This document shows positions 1 to 7,704 of a stretch of DNA of 64,000 nt, in pieces. Location of the stretch: positions 186,001 to 250,000 of the forward strand of contig NZ_QNFY01000009.1 of assembly GCF_003290185.1 (NCBI RefSeq), written 5' to 3'. The DNA is from Chryseobacterium lathyri (GTDB taxonomy: Bacteria > Bacteroidota > Bacteroidia > Flavobacteriales > Weeksellaceae). Under the pieces are notes generated by a model. That model ran no database searches, had not been told where the DNA came from, and was given only the letters and a program-made list of their open reading frames with translations. How positions within the stretch are numbered: the first letter of the stretch is position 1; the number at the start of each line of letters is the position of its first letter. The translations under genes and the position numbers were made by a program.

Positions 1-32
1 TAGCTTAATAATTGGCAACAATTTTCAGATAT

Positions 33-62
33 AAAATCCCGAAACTTTCGTTCCGGGATTTT
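33..62. terminator. terminator-like hairpin at left edge
   Basis: Perfect 9-bp stem (AAAATCCCG / CGGGATTTT) just after the stop of the minus-strand GLPGLI gene. A-rich on one side and T-rich on the other, so it could work in both directions. The bases before it (1-32) show no recognisable coding content. Confidence 0.6.
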
Positions 63-65
63 CTT

Positions 66-935
66 TTATTTCAACAGATCAAGTTCCAGAATATTATTTT
101 CCTTTTTAATTTGATTAATCAATTGCGTTTCTCTATCATTTCTCTTCGCATTAGAAGTTTTTACCAATTTTCCCGAATCATCAATTTCCAAAACATCACG
201 GCTTTGTGCCTGCATCAGCTTTTCACTTTTCATTGGATCTTTACAGTAGTCTTTAAAAGCTTGTTTATATTTTGTTTCATTCAATTTAATAAGGGGGTCA
301 AGACCATGCTTATTCTCTCTGGAACTCTTCCATTCATCTCCTTCCGGAAGCTTTTTAATTCCTTTTAGTTCGAATGAATGCGTCTGACTGGAATCCTCTA
401 ACTTTACAATTAATCCGGGAAGCCCATAGAATTTATAGGGTCCGTCCTGAATGAGTACCTCTGTGGTAAACCATGCAATCCATTTTCTGCCAACAAATTC
501 GCAAACAGCTTTTTGAACAGCCAGTTCTCCGATCTTTGCTTTGTCAGGAAGAATTTTCCATTCTTGCTTTCTTCCCTCCTCTACCATATACATATCAATC
601 CCCAGAGAATTGAAAAAATTTACCGAATAATCAGGATATGACTTTTCAACACTATAACGAATTTTACCTTTGAACTTAATTTTTGAAAAATCCATTTCTA
701 TTCCACGCTTAACATGTATATCCATAGCAGCTGCCCAGATAGAATCTGATTCAGATACATCTTTACTGTAAAACTTAGATCCTTTCGGAATAACATCCAG
801 AAACATTATTTCAGTCTCCTGGACATCTTTTGCTGTAGAATCAATGCTAAACTTATACTCATAAATGAATCTTTGATTCTGAGCACCGACTGAAAAGGTT
901 AATAGGAGAATGAATAAGGTGATTACTTTTTTCAT
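66..935 (-). CDS. GLPGLI family secreted protein
   Basis: 289 aa. The N-terminus is a Sec signal peptide (residues 1 to about 18, ending VGAQ). The family signature GLPGLI is at residues 171-176, preceded by an aromatic stretch (AWFTTE, DGPYKFY) that recurs in the other GLPGLI proteins here. The family is a Bacteroidetes-specific group of exported proteins without an established biochemical role; they often lie near TonB receptors or peptidases. The gene starts 8 bp after the acetyltransferase stop, so the two are probably co-transcribed. Family assignment is firm, function unknown. Localisation (periplasm or outer membrane) is inferred from the signal peptide. Confidence 0.9.
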   Translation of the reverse strand: MKKVITLFILLLTFSVGAQNQRFIYEYKFSIDSTAKDVQETEIMFLDVIPKGSKFYSKDVSESDSIWAAAMDIHVKRGIEMDFSKIKFKGKIRYSVEKSYPDYSVNFFNSLGIDMYMVEEGRKQEWKILPDKAKIGELAVQKAVCEFVGRKWIAWFTTEVLIQDGPYKFYGLPGLIVKLEDSSQTHSFELKGIKKLPEGDEWKSSRENKHGLDPLIKLNETKYKQAFKDYCKDPMKSEKLMQAQSRDVLEIDDSGKLVKTSNAKRNDRETQLINQIKKENNILELDLLK

Positions 936-943
936 GATAATGA

Positions 944-1534
944 TTAATATGATTTTAAATTTTCTTCAACATTTTTAATAACCTTACATGGATTTCCCAC
1001 AGCAACCGCATAATCAGGAATATTTTTGGTCACAACACTTCCCGCACCTATTACTGCATTATTTCCGATAGAAACTCCGGGCAGAACCACGACGTTTCCT
1101 CCCAGCCACACATTATCTCCTACGGTAATCGGATGGGCATATTCCAGGCCTTCATTTCGCTGTTTTGCATCCAGCGGGTGTCCTGCGGTGTAGAAGCTGC
1201 AATTCGGGCCGATAAAAACATTGTTCCCGAACTTCACCTTTGCACAGTCCAGAATAGTCAGGTTATGGTTGGCGTAAAAATTCTCTCCCACTTCAATATT
1301 ATAGCCGTAATCGCACCAGAAATTGGGTTCAATACAAATATGCTCTTTTGTACTTCCTAGAATTCTTTTGATCTGTTCGTTTCTGTTCCGGGTGTCGGAA
1401 TTTTTCAGCTGGTTATACTCCAGGCACAGGTCTTTGCATGTCATACGTTCACTGATCAGCTGTTCGTCATAATTGGCATTATATAGAAGTCCGGCCTCGC
1501 ATTTTTCCTTTTCTGTCATAGTATTTAGATTCAA
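944..1534 (-). CDS. maltose/galactoside O-acetyltransferase-like (hexapeptide) protein
   Basis: 196 aa, the usual length for the MAT/GAT branch of left-handed beta-helix acetyltransferases. The N-terminal 'mac' domain (MTEKEKCEAGLLYN) is followed by hexapeptide-repeat coils (IEVGENF, VKFGNNVFIGPN, ITVGDNVWLGGN, VSIGNNAVIGAGSVV). The conserved YTAGHPLD segment carries the catalytic histidine known for this family. It should transfer acetyl from acetyl-CoA to a sugar hydroxyl in the cytoplasm. The acceptor cannot be read from sequence. First gene of a two-gene unit with the downstream GLPGLI gene. Confidence 0.9.
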   Translation of the reverse strand: MNLNTMTEKEKCEAGLLYNANYDEQLISERMTCKDLCLEYNQLKNSDTRNRNEQIKRILGSTKEHICIEPNFWCDYGYNIEVGENFYANHNLTILDCAKVKFGNNVFIGPNCSFYTAGHPLDAKQRNEGLEYAHPITVGDNVWLGGNVVVLPGVSIGNNAVIGAGSVVTKNIPDYAVAVGNPCKVIKNVEENLKSY

Positions 1535-1563
1535 GGTTTAGGGTTTAAAGATACGGACAATAA

Positions 1564-1599
1564 CAAAAAAACAGAATAGTCATTAATAACTATCCTGTT
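1564..1599 (-). terminator. intrinsic terminator of the BlaI-M56-GLPGLI unit
   Basis: Minus-strand stem AACAGGATAGT / ACTATTCTGTT (one G-U pair), 8-nt loop, then a run of T. Lies just downstream of the 1622 stop. Confidence 0.75.
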
Positions 1600-1621
1600 C
1601 TCTATTAAAAAATTATGTAGA

Positions 1622-2530
1622 TTACTTCACCAGATCAGGTTCGATCGGGTTGTTATTTTTCTGAAGTGTTTCTTTAGTTCTTTTTTCCATTTCCTTGAAG
1701 ACCTGGTTGGGGTCTGACAACTCTTTTCCGTCCGGGGTTTTCATTTTAAATGCCACTTTTGCATTTGAGTCACCCACACTTCTCATCAACATTTCTCTCA
1801 TATTCTTGGTGGGATCATTTACATAGGCTTTCCATACTTTTTTGTACTGTTCTTTTGTGATTTCCAGTTCTTTTCCACCCATTCCCAATATTCTGACATT
1901 ACCAGGCAGTTGGGCTTCCTTTTCCTCTGCAGGATTCTGTATTGTTTTATTTCCTGCCAGTGTCATGATGTGTGAACCTGTTGCATCTTCCATCTTTACG
2001 ATAAGACCCGGAAGACCGTAGAATTTATAAGGCCCGTCCTGAAAAGGAATATCTGATGAAAACCATGCGGTCCATTCTCTTCCGCCATAGCTTGTAACAG
2101 CTTTCTGAGTATTATATTCCCCAATTTTTTGTTTATCCGGAAGAATTTTCCATTCTGGCTTTTTATCTTCCAATATCTTATATTTGTCCGTACTGACCGT
2201 TGTGAAAAGATAAGTTTTGAAATCGGGGTAGCTTTTTGTTACTTTATAAGATACCTGGCCGGGCTTTTCTCTTCTGTTGATGCTAATATTACCGCTGCCT
2301 GAGCTTATCTGTTTCTGGACCTCTGCCGCAGAAGTAGAATCTGAAACAAATTTGTCGTGGCTGTAATAGGACGATCCGGTTTTACTGATATCCAGAAGCA
2401 TCATTTCCTTTTTCACATCTTCTTTATTATTGGAATCGGGAATAAATTTGTATTCATAAAAAAACCTGTTGGTCTGGGCCTGGGATAGTATGCCCAGAAG
2501 TAAAAAAAATAAAATTTTAGTTTTCATCAT
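1622..2530 (-). CDS. GLPGLI family secreted protein
   Basis: About 302 aa from the chosen start at the MMKTK dipeptide. The open frame runs 16 codons further upstream, but only the MMKTK start puts the signal peptide (KILFFLLLGILSQAQ) at the N-terminus. GLPGLI is at residues 172-177. The protein resembles the 66-935 product along its length (YEYKF, SYPD, EWKILPDK, DGPYKFYGLPGLIVK), so the two are paralogues. It follows the M56 peptidase gene by about 60 bp with no terminator between and ends at a good terminator, so it is probably the third gene of the BlaI-M56 operon. Function unknown. Confidence 0.88.
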   Translation of the reverse strand: MMKTKILFFLLLGILSQAQTNRFFYEYKFIPDSNNKEDVKKEMMLLDISKTGSSYYSHDKFVSDSTSAAEVQKQISSGSGNISINRREKPGQVSYKVTKSYPDFKTYLFTTVSTDKYKILEDKKPEWKILPDKQKIGEYNTQKAVTSYGGREWTAWFSSDIPFQDGPYKFYGLPGLIVKMEDATGSHIMTLAGNKTIQNPAEEKEAQLPGNVRILGMGGKELEITKEQYKKVWKAYVNDPTKNMREMLMRSVGDSNAKVAFKMKTPDGKELSDPNQVFKEMEKRTKETLQKNNNPIEPDLVK

Positions 2531-2590
2531 ACATTTGAATTTAATAATAAAAAAGCTCTGCCAATATAGCATTGACAAAGCTAATGGTAC

Positions 2591-4543
2591 TTATTTCTTT
2601 GTCTGAATTCTTATTTCGCCACGTCTAATATTCGCTCCATTTTCTTTATTAATGGTAACACTTGCGATATTTTCAGGTTTTATTGCATCCATTTCACTTT
2701 TGGTGATCTCTCTCCCATCCAGGAAAATCTTAGTATCATCCAAGCCATTCACCCTGAACTTTTTCACGCCATTCATGGCAATCATTCCGTTGGCATCTTT
2801 CTTAATGTAATCTGCTTCCAGCTCCATAGTTCTGTTTACTGAACCTGGCTTATCAGTATTCGTGCTTTTATAAAAATAGACATTTCCTTTGGCTCCTTCC
2901 GAAATTCTTTTTAATGCCTCCAATCGGACTTTTTCACCTGCTTTTCTTGCTTTTTCTCCTTCAAGCCTTGCCCTTTCACCGGCTATTCTGATCTGCTCTC
3001 CAGCTATTCTGACTGCTTCACCCTGTATTCTTCCCATCTCTCCGGCTTTCATCCCTTCAATTCTGGCTTTCTCTCCCATTTCTCTGGCCTTTTCACTTAA
3101 CTTCATGGCTTCGATTCTCGCTTTTTCTGCTCTTTTGCTGGCCGCTTTTCTTTCTCTGATGGCTTTCCTTGATACTTTTGTATCCCCTGAGTCCCAATTC
3201 TGAAACTTCATGACTCTTACTCTCGGAGCATTCGGAGCTGAAGGGGGTACCGGAACATCCGGAAAGTCGATATCCAGATCAGAAAGATCAGGCATTTCCA
3301 CACCAAGATCTTCAAGAGCTTTAGTCCTGTTTTTCCATTCATCAGATTTGAAGAAATCATTTATTCTTTTTGATTCTGTACCAGGAATGGTAAAAGCCAT
3401 TTTAAAATCATCAGAATTGGTAATTCTTCCTATTTCTCCTGAAAGTTCACCAATCTCATCCACCTTCTGCTGAAATTCTTTACTTTCCGGCTTCAGATTT
3501 TTTAAAGCTTTACTTTTTTCTTCGATTTTCTTTCCGAGTTCTGCTATTTCTTTCTTACTTGAAGATTCTTTGAAGAATTTCGGACTTATGATTTCTCTTT
3601 TTTCAGTTTGCTGTGGGGTAATGGTATCTCTTTTAATCTGAGAAACTGCTTCCTTAATCACTATATTCGTTTCTTTAATCTCTTTGTTCTTGGCATTTAC
3701 CATATAGGCAAAAGCTACTGAAAATAAAACCGGTAATGCAAAAATTCTCCGCGCATATCCGAATTTGGTTTTTGGTTTTTGTAACATTTTGAGTCGTTTT
3801 TTTAGATTTGAACTTAGAAACGGACTGGCAGCAGGCAACTGTGTTCCGGAAAAGTGGCTTGCTAAAAGCATCTGCGCAAATGCTTTGGTATCCGATTGTT
3901 TTACGGCCTTTTTATCGGCCAGGTATTCGTGGATCAGGCTGATCTCTTTTTTAATGATATGAAAAAACGGATTGAACCAGAAAACAGAGGTAATAATCTC
4001 AATAAAGATTTTATCGAAGGAATGTTTCTGCTCAATATGAACCATTTCATGTTTTAAAATCTGTTCTCCTACATCGGAATCCAATGTGATGGTATTTTTC
4101 CAGAAAAGATTTTTAAAATATGAAAACGGAGCTTCTGTCAGGTTTGTACGGTAAAAATTGATCCCGTCAAAACTTTCTTTTTGAAACTGATTTTTAAGCT
4201 TCTGGATCTTGAGGACCCCGAAAATTAACTTCCCTAAAAAATAGAGAGAAACCAGTCCCAAAGCTGAAAAAATAATTCTAAAATAAATGTGGCCATTGTC
4301 TATGTTTTTATCAGTATTAAAATTCTGTATTTTGTCAAGAAGCATATACATATCATTATTCACTTCTATTGTAAAGTCATCTACCCTGATCAGGGGCAGC
4401 AACAGGGATACGACCATTGCAAACAGGAGATAAAATCTGTTATAATGATGAAATGTCTTGTCTTTTAAAGACAACTGGTAATATAAAAACATTACACCGG
4501 AGCATACAATTACTTTTCCCAAGTATAAAAACACAGTTTCCAT
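2591..4543 (-). CDS. M56 family (BlaR1/MecR1-like) membrane metallopeptidase
   Basis: 650 aa. The N-terminal part has membrane helices (about residues 5-20, 36-52, 88-110) and a cytosolic zinc-peptidase domain with HEMVH at 165-169 and the third ligand region HEYLAD at 205-210. A further helix lies near 265-283 (ALPVLFSVAFAYMVNA). The periplasmic part is unusual: a charged coiled coil made of repeated seven-residue units of the GEKARxE type (about 460-550), then a C-terminal domain with a TonB-plug-like phrase (IFLDGREITKSEMDAIKPENI). In known systems the protease inactivates the BlaI repressor after sensing an external signal. Starts 6 bp after blaI. No beta-lactam-binding domain is present, so the signal is not necessarily an antibiotic. 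Confidence 0.92.
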   Translation of the reverse strand: METVFLYLGKVIVCSGVMFLYYQLSLKDKTFHHYNRFYLLFAMVVSLLLPLIRVDDFTIEVNNDMYMLLDKIQNFNTDKNIDNGHIYFRIIFSALGLVSLYFLGKLIFGVLKIQKLKNQFQKESFDGINFYRTNLTEAPFSYFKNLFWKNTITLDSDVGEQILKHEMVHIEQKHSFDKIFIEIITSVFWFNPFFHIIKKEISLIHEYLADKKAVKQSDTKAFAQMLLASHFSGTQLPAASPFLSSNLKKRLKMLQKPKTKFGYARRIFALPVLFSVAFAYMVNAKNKEIKETNIVIKEAVSQIKRDTITPQQTEKREIISPKFFKESSSKKEIAELGKKIEEKSKALKNLKPESKEFQQKVDEIGELSGEIGRITNSDDFKMAFTIPGTESKRINDFFKSDEWKNRTKALEDLGVEMPDLSDLDIDFPDVPVPPSAPNAPRVRVMKFQNWDSGDTKVSRKAIRERKAASKRAEKARIEAMKLSEKAREMGEKARIEGMKAGEMGRIQGEAVRIAGEQIRIAGERARLEGEKARKAGEKVRLEALKRISEGAKGNVYFYKSTNTDKPGSVNRTMELEADYIKKDANGMIAMNGVKKFRVNGLDDTKIFLDGREITKSEMDAIKPENIASVTINKENGANIRRGEIRIQTKK

Positions 4544-4549
4544 GATCAG

Positions 4550-4915
4550 TTAGTTTTTCTTTTTGAGTTCGTTCAGAAGCATTTCCAGGTCTTCCACGCT
4601 CATCTCATTCTTTTCTACAAGGAAGGAAACGGCGCTTTTATAAGAGCCTTTGAAATAATTTTTCACAAGACTTTTCATAGTTTTCCCGGAATACTGTTCT
4701 TTGGTAATTAACGGGAAATATTCATGCTGCCTGCCATATACATGATAATCTACAAATTCTTTGTCCTTCAGTACTTTTAAAATGGTAGAAACAGTATTGG
4801 TATGGGGCTTCGGTTCCGGAAAAAGATCCAGAATATCTTTCAGGAATCCTTTCTCGAGTTTCCATAAATACTGCATCACCTGTTCTTCTGCTTTTGTCAA
4901 ATTCTGAATTTTCAT
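4550..4915 (-). CDS. BlaI/MecI/CopY family transcriptional repressor
   Basis: 121 aa from the MKIQNLTKAEEQVMQYLW start; the frame allows six more residues upstream, but this start matches the family. Winged-helix N-terminal domain (LTKAEEQVMQYLWKLEKGFLKDI, then TNTVSTILKVLKDKEFV as recognition region) and a C-terminal dimerisation/cleavage region (SVEDLEMLLNELKKK). BlaI proteins repress as dimers and are removed by the partner M56 protease. Its own promoter is flanked by two palindromic operator-like sites (4968-4981 and 5015-5028), which predicts autoregulation of the whole operon. Confidence 0.93.
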   Translation of the reverse strand: MKIQNLTKAEEQVMQYLWKLEKGFLKDILDLFPEPKPHTNTVSTILKVLKDKEFVDYHVYGRQHEYFPLITKEQYSGKTMKSLVKNYFKGSYKSAVSFLVEKNEMSVEDLEMLLNELKKKN

Positions 4916-4967
4916 ATCCTTTTCATTTATCAATTAAGTGATAGATCTTTTTTATAAATTCTATATC

Positions 4968-4981
4968 ACTAAGAAATTAGT
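4968..4981. promoter_or_regulatory. BlaI operator-like palindrome, downstream site
   Basis: ACTAA-N4-TTAGT, a perfect 5-bp inverted repeat, located 4 bp past the -7 box of the blaI promoter, so it would cover the transcription start. Part of an 18-bp segment that matches the second site as an inverted copy at 16 of 18 positions. Confidence 0.7.
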
Positions 4982-4985
4982 TATA

Positions 4986-5015
4986 CAAATGTAGAAATAA
5001 AATTGAATCTAACAA
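4986..5015 (-). promoter_or_regulatory. blaI operon promoter (Bacteroidetes type)
   Basis: Reading the minus strand: TTG (complement of 5013-5015), exactly 19 nt, then TACATTTG (complement of 4986-4993), a full match to the Bacteroidetes sigma-ABfr consensus TTG-N19-TAnnTTTG. It drives leftward transcription of blaI, the M56 gene and probably the GLPGLI gene. Confidence 0.75.
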
Positions 5016-5028
5016 CTAATTTTCTAGT
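5015..5028. promoter_or_regulatory. BlaI operator-like palindrome, upstream site
   Basis: ACTAA-N4-CTAGT, a near-perfect copy of the site at 4968-4981 in inverted orientation. It touches the -33 TTG. Two boxes bracketing one promoter fit cooperative repression by BlaI dimers. Confidence 0.65.
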
Positions 5029-5250
5029 GATAAAAAACAAAACAATGTAATCAATTGATAATCAGAACAGTAATTTATATTAAAATATGTTAAATTTTTA
5101 ATATACCTTATTTATTGCCTGTTTAATATGCATAAAAACTTAATATTAAGCCCCAAATTCTTAAAACTTGTTAATTTTTATTAAATAAAATTAAAATGTA
5201 TTTGTTTAAAGTGAGAAAATATATTTATTTTAGTGCTTTAAAAATTTCTC

Positions 5251-5832
5251 ATGAAAAGATATAACTTATTGATTGTACTATTACTGCTTATTTTTAATGT
5301 TACTACAGCTCAAAAGAAAAATTCTCCGGCTGCAGATCTCAGTATCTTAAAGGAAACCAAAACGAAGATCGAAAACACCGTTCCATTGGTAATCAAGCAC
5401 CTGCAGGCTATTGCTGATAAGGAAGGGAATAACAATATCGTTACCAACGGAAAGACTGCTTTAGGAAAAGAATATGGTATTTTGGAATCCGAATGGTTCC
5501 TGTACAGAAATAATATGAAGAACTGTATTCTTAACAATTCATCCAAAAAAGCTAAAAAATGTATGGAATACCATACACAATATTTAAGAAATACATTCAT
5601 CAACTACAACAATTATATCTCAAACCTTACAAGAAAGAACGGATATCTTGGTGTGGAAGGGGATACAAAATTCGATTTCAAGCCGGCAGAAATCAGTACA
5701 AAACTAAGCGAAGCCTATTTCGGTGCCAGTGATGCCGCAGGAAGAATGAAAGGTGGCCAGAAAAAAGAGTTTTTGGAACAGACCATGTCTGATGATAACA
5801 AGCTTACTCCTTACAGTCAATTGGCTCAGTAA
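5251..5832 (+). CDS. secreted protein of unknown function
   Basis: 193 aa. Signal peptide at residues 1-20 (LLIVLLLLIFNVTTAQ), then a soluble, lysine- and asparagine-rich, mostly helical domain with two cysteines about 15 residues apart (MKNCILNN, AKKCMEYH) that could form a disulfide. No recognised family. It lies alone, divergent from the blaI operon and convergent with the next gene, sharing a bidirectional terminator with it. The upstream region (5031-5250) is very AT-rich with only a weak -7 candidate near 5227. Confidence 0.8.
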   Translation: MKRYNLLIVLLLLIFNVTTAQKKNSPAADLSILKETKTKIENTVPLVIKHLQAIADKEGNNNIVTNGKTALGKEYGILESEWFLYRNNMKNCILNNSSKKAKKCMEYHTQYLRNTFINYNNYISNLTRKNGYLGVEGDTKFDFKPAEISTKLSEAYFGASDAAGRMKGGQKKEFLEQTMSDDNKLTPYSQLAQ

Positions 5833-5840
5833 ATATTAAC

Positions 5841-5861
5841 TAATAATAATAATAATAATAA
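5841..5861. repeat. (TAA)7 trinucleotide microsatellite
   Basis: Seven uninterrupted TAA units directly after the stop of the 5251 gene and before the shared terminator. Potentially length-variable, but outside any coding region. Confidence 0.85.
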
Positions 5862-5885
5862 ATCCTGCTTTTTTAAGCAGGATTT
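5860..5885. terminator. bidirectional terminator between convergent genes
   Basis: Perfect 11-bp stem AAATCCTGCTT / AAGCAGGATTT with a TTTT loop and A/T tracts on both sides. Serves the gene ending at 5832 (+) and the gene ending at 5891 (-). Confidence 0.85.
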
Positions 5886-5890
5886 TTATT

Positions 5891-6460
5891 TTAATGCAAT
5901 TCATTATTTTCGATCTTTCGTTGATAATCTTCACAAATTTTAAGTATTGTATTGGGATGTTCTTCAAATTTCCCCAGCCCGATAGAGTAATAATTTCTTC
6001 TGGACCTTTCAAAATCAAATGGCCCTCTTTCCTTATTCTTCATCTTAACCATAAGGCTGTACTTCGTTAAAGTAGTATAACCGCCACCTTCAGTCGGTTC
6101 CCTACGTTCGTAGGCATCAATCTGAAATCCTGTTATTTCTGTCCAGAGAATTTCATTATCAGGAGGTATGGAAAAACTTCCTTCAAAATGCATAATGTCA
6201 ACAAAATTTCGCCCGTAGCAAAGCCTTATCCCATCTTTGGATATCATTATTTTCTGCTTTACATCCCAAATATAGCCGGAAATAACCACTACAGGCAGAA
6301 ACAGGGTTACTATGATTAAAAAAATGATAAATATTCTCCCTTCTTCTGCTAAAATCAGCCATTTGATAAGAAAAAATAAGGGGACTGCGCAGAATATGAT
6401 GAGTATTATGGAATCAGTTACTATTGATTTTTTCTTTTCTGTAATAATAATGGTTTCCAT
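5891..6460 (-). CDS. hypothetical membrane protein
   Basis: 189 aa. Two predicted membrane helices in the first third (about residues 16-33 and 40-63), then a soluble domain with an aromatic-rich beta pattern (GIRLCYGRNF, EILWTEITGFQIDAYERREP, YSLMVKMKN). That layout resembles bacterial PH-like membrane proteins, but this is inference from pattern only. The N-terminus and helices fit the annotated ATG. Single-gene unit ending at the shared terminator. Function unknown. Confidence 0.75.
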   Translation of the reverse strand: METIIITEKKKSIVTDSIILIIFCAVPLFFLIKWLILAEEGRIFIIFLIIVTLFLPVVVISGYIWDVKQKIMISKDGIRLCYGRNFVDIMHFEGSFSIPPDNEILWTEITGFQIDAYERREPTEGGGYTTLTKYSLMVKMKNKERGPFDFERSRRNYYSIGLGKFEEHPNTILKICEDYQRKIENNELH

Positions 6461-6554
6461 AGGCCCGGAATTTATAATGAAATAATATAAAAATAAACTT
6501 TAGGTTTCACTGTACCAAGTTAATCTAAAAACAGTATACCTATTTAAAAATGAT

Positions 6555-6585
6555 AAAAGAGAACTACAGATGCAGTTCTCTTTTT
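6555..6585. terminator. orphan terminator-like hairpin
   Basis: Stem AAAAGAGAACT / AGTTCTCTTTT, 8-nt loop, T-rich on both strands. No gene ends here, so it either backs up the candidate minus-strand RNA to its right or marks a lost gene. Confidence 0.55.
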
Positions 6586-6646
6586 AGTTAGAATATATAT
6601 ACATTAATCATTATTATATCCTAATGAAAAATTAAGGCCCGTTATT

Positions 6647-6772
6647 AAAAAAGATCTCCGCCGGAAGGCTGTTATGTATTAATCATAAAAACATTCAAAA
6701 AAAGTAGAAAATGAAGGCGGAGATCATTAAAAACATAAATAGACTCTTTAACCAGTTTTCTGGCTATTGAGC
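6647..6772 (-). ncRNA. candidate small RNA (minus strand)
   Basis: In the 506-bp gap 6461-6966 the minus strand has a consensus -7 box (TACTTTTG, complement of 6777-6784), a small CCAG-TTTT-CTGG hairpin, and then GATCTCCGCC (6716-6725) and its perfect partner GGCGGAGATC (6653-6662) separated by 53 nt and followed by six T (6652-6647). This looks like a transcript of about 125 nt ending in a long-loop hairpin plus U-tract. It contains a 10-codon ORF (MISAFIFYFF). The -33 element is poor. It could instead be a small degenerate element with 10-bp terminal inverted repeats. The rest of the gap holds nothing recognised. Confidence 0.35.
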
Positions 6773-6987
6773 GATACAAAAGTAAGCTTCAGATCTGTTC
6801 CGGTAAAAAATATATTGTAGAATTAAATAAAACATTTTGTAGAAGTAATACTACTTTCGAGACAATAAAAGGAAAAGTCAAATTTTATTTAAACAATTCA
6901 TTTGATTTATCCTGCCCATAAAAACAACATGTTTCGGATTTTATAAAAGCAATCAGCTTCAGAAATTTGCATTATAAATGTAAAATA

Positions 6988-7701
6988 ATGAATAACATCA
7001 TCCAGAAAATTGAAAATACAGACTGGCAAATGATCACTGAAAATATGTATCAAAATGGATATGCCATAATATCCGGTTTGCTATCAGACAATGAATGCGA
7101 AGCATTAAAATCAGACTATGATAACCCGACTTTATATCGTAAAACAGTTGTAATGGCCCGTCACCGGTTTGGGCTGGGCGAATATAAATACTTCAATTAT
7201 CCGCTGCCTGATCTTATTCAAGCCATAAGAACAAATATATATCCGCATCTTGTTCCTGTTGCTAATGCATGGTTTAAGGCATTGAAGATAGATATTGATT
7301 TTCCATTGGATCACACAACCTTACTGCAACAATGTTATGATAACGGCCAGCGGAAAGCGACTCCATTAATCTTAAAATACGGGAAAGGAGGTTTTAACAC
7401 TCTACATCAGGACCTTTATGGAGATATATACTTTCCAATTCAGCTCGTTTTGATGTTGAGTGAACCTGAAAAAGATTTCACAGGCGGAGAGTTTGTACTT
7501 ACCCAGCAGATTCCCAGAGCACAGTCCAAAGCCATAGTTATTAATCCAAAGAAAGGCGACATGTTGATTTTCACCACCCATTTTAAACCTGAAAAAGGAA
7601 CTAAAGGATATTACAGAGTAAATATGAAGCATGGTGTAAGTGAGATAAAAGAAGGTAACCGCTGTACATTGGGAATTATTTTTCATGATGCCGTCAGTTA
7701 A
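6988..7701 (+). CDS. 2OG-Fe(II) oxygenase
   Basis: 237 aa from the MNNIIQKIEN start; the frame permits seven more residues (from 6967), but these look like untranslated leader. Double-stranded beta-helix dioxygenase: HQD at residues 140-142 supplies the first two iron ligands, H215 the third (VNMKHGVSEI), and R225 (GNRCTLGIIFHDA) the 2-oxoglutarate contact. GGEFVLTQQ is the usual strand between them. Such enzymes hydroxylate or demethylate substrates using oxygen and 2-oxoglutarate; the substrate is not evident. The next gene, 3 bp downstream, is an Ada-like zinc protein, which suggests nucleic acid alkylation repair or signalling. That link is inference. Confidence 0.88.
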   Translation: MNNIIQKIENTDWQMITENMYQNGYAIISGLLSDNECEALKSDYDNPTLYRKTVVMARHRFGLGEYKYFNYPLPDLIQAIRTNIYPHLVPVANAWFKALKIDIDFPLDHTTLLQQCYDNGQRKATPLILKYGKGGFNTLHQDLYGDIYFPIQLVLMLSEPEKDFTGGEFVLTQQIPRAQSKAIVINPKKGDMLIFTTHFKPEKGTKGYYRVNMKHGVSEIKEGNRCTLGIIFHDAVS

Positions 7702-7704
7702 CAA

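Noticed and set aside
2889..3473. Two long plus-strand ORFs opposite the M56 gene
   Set aside because: They are antisense shadows of the repetitive coiled-coil region; low complexity (Ser, Ala, Phe, Ile) and no start signals.
5836..6018. Short minus-strand ORF across the convergent terminator
   Set aside because: Runs through the (TAA)n repeat and the terminator and overlaps the 5891 gene in another frame.
6653..6725. Insertion-sequence or MITE reading of the 10-bp inverted repeat
   Set aside because: No target-site duplication is visible (flanks differ) and no transposase is nearby, so a structured RNA was preferred, at low confidence.
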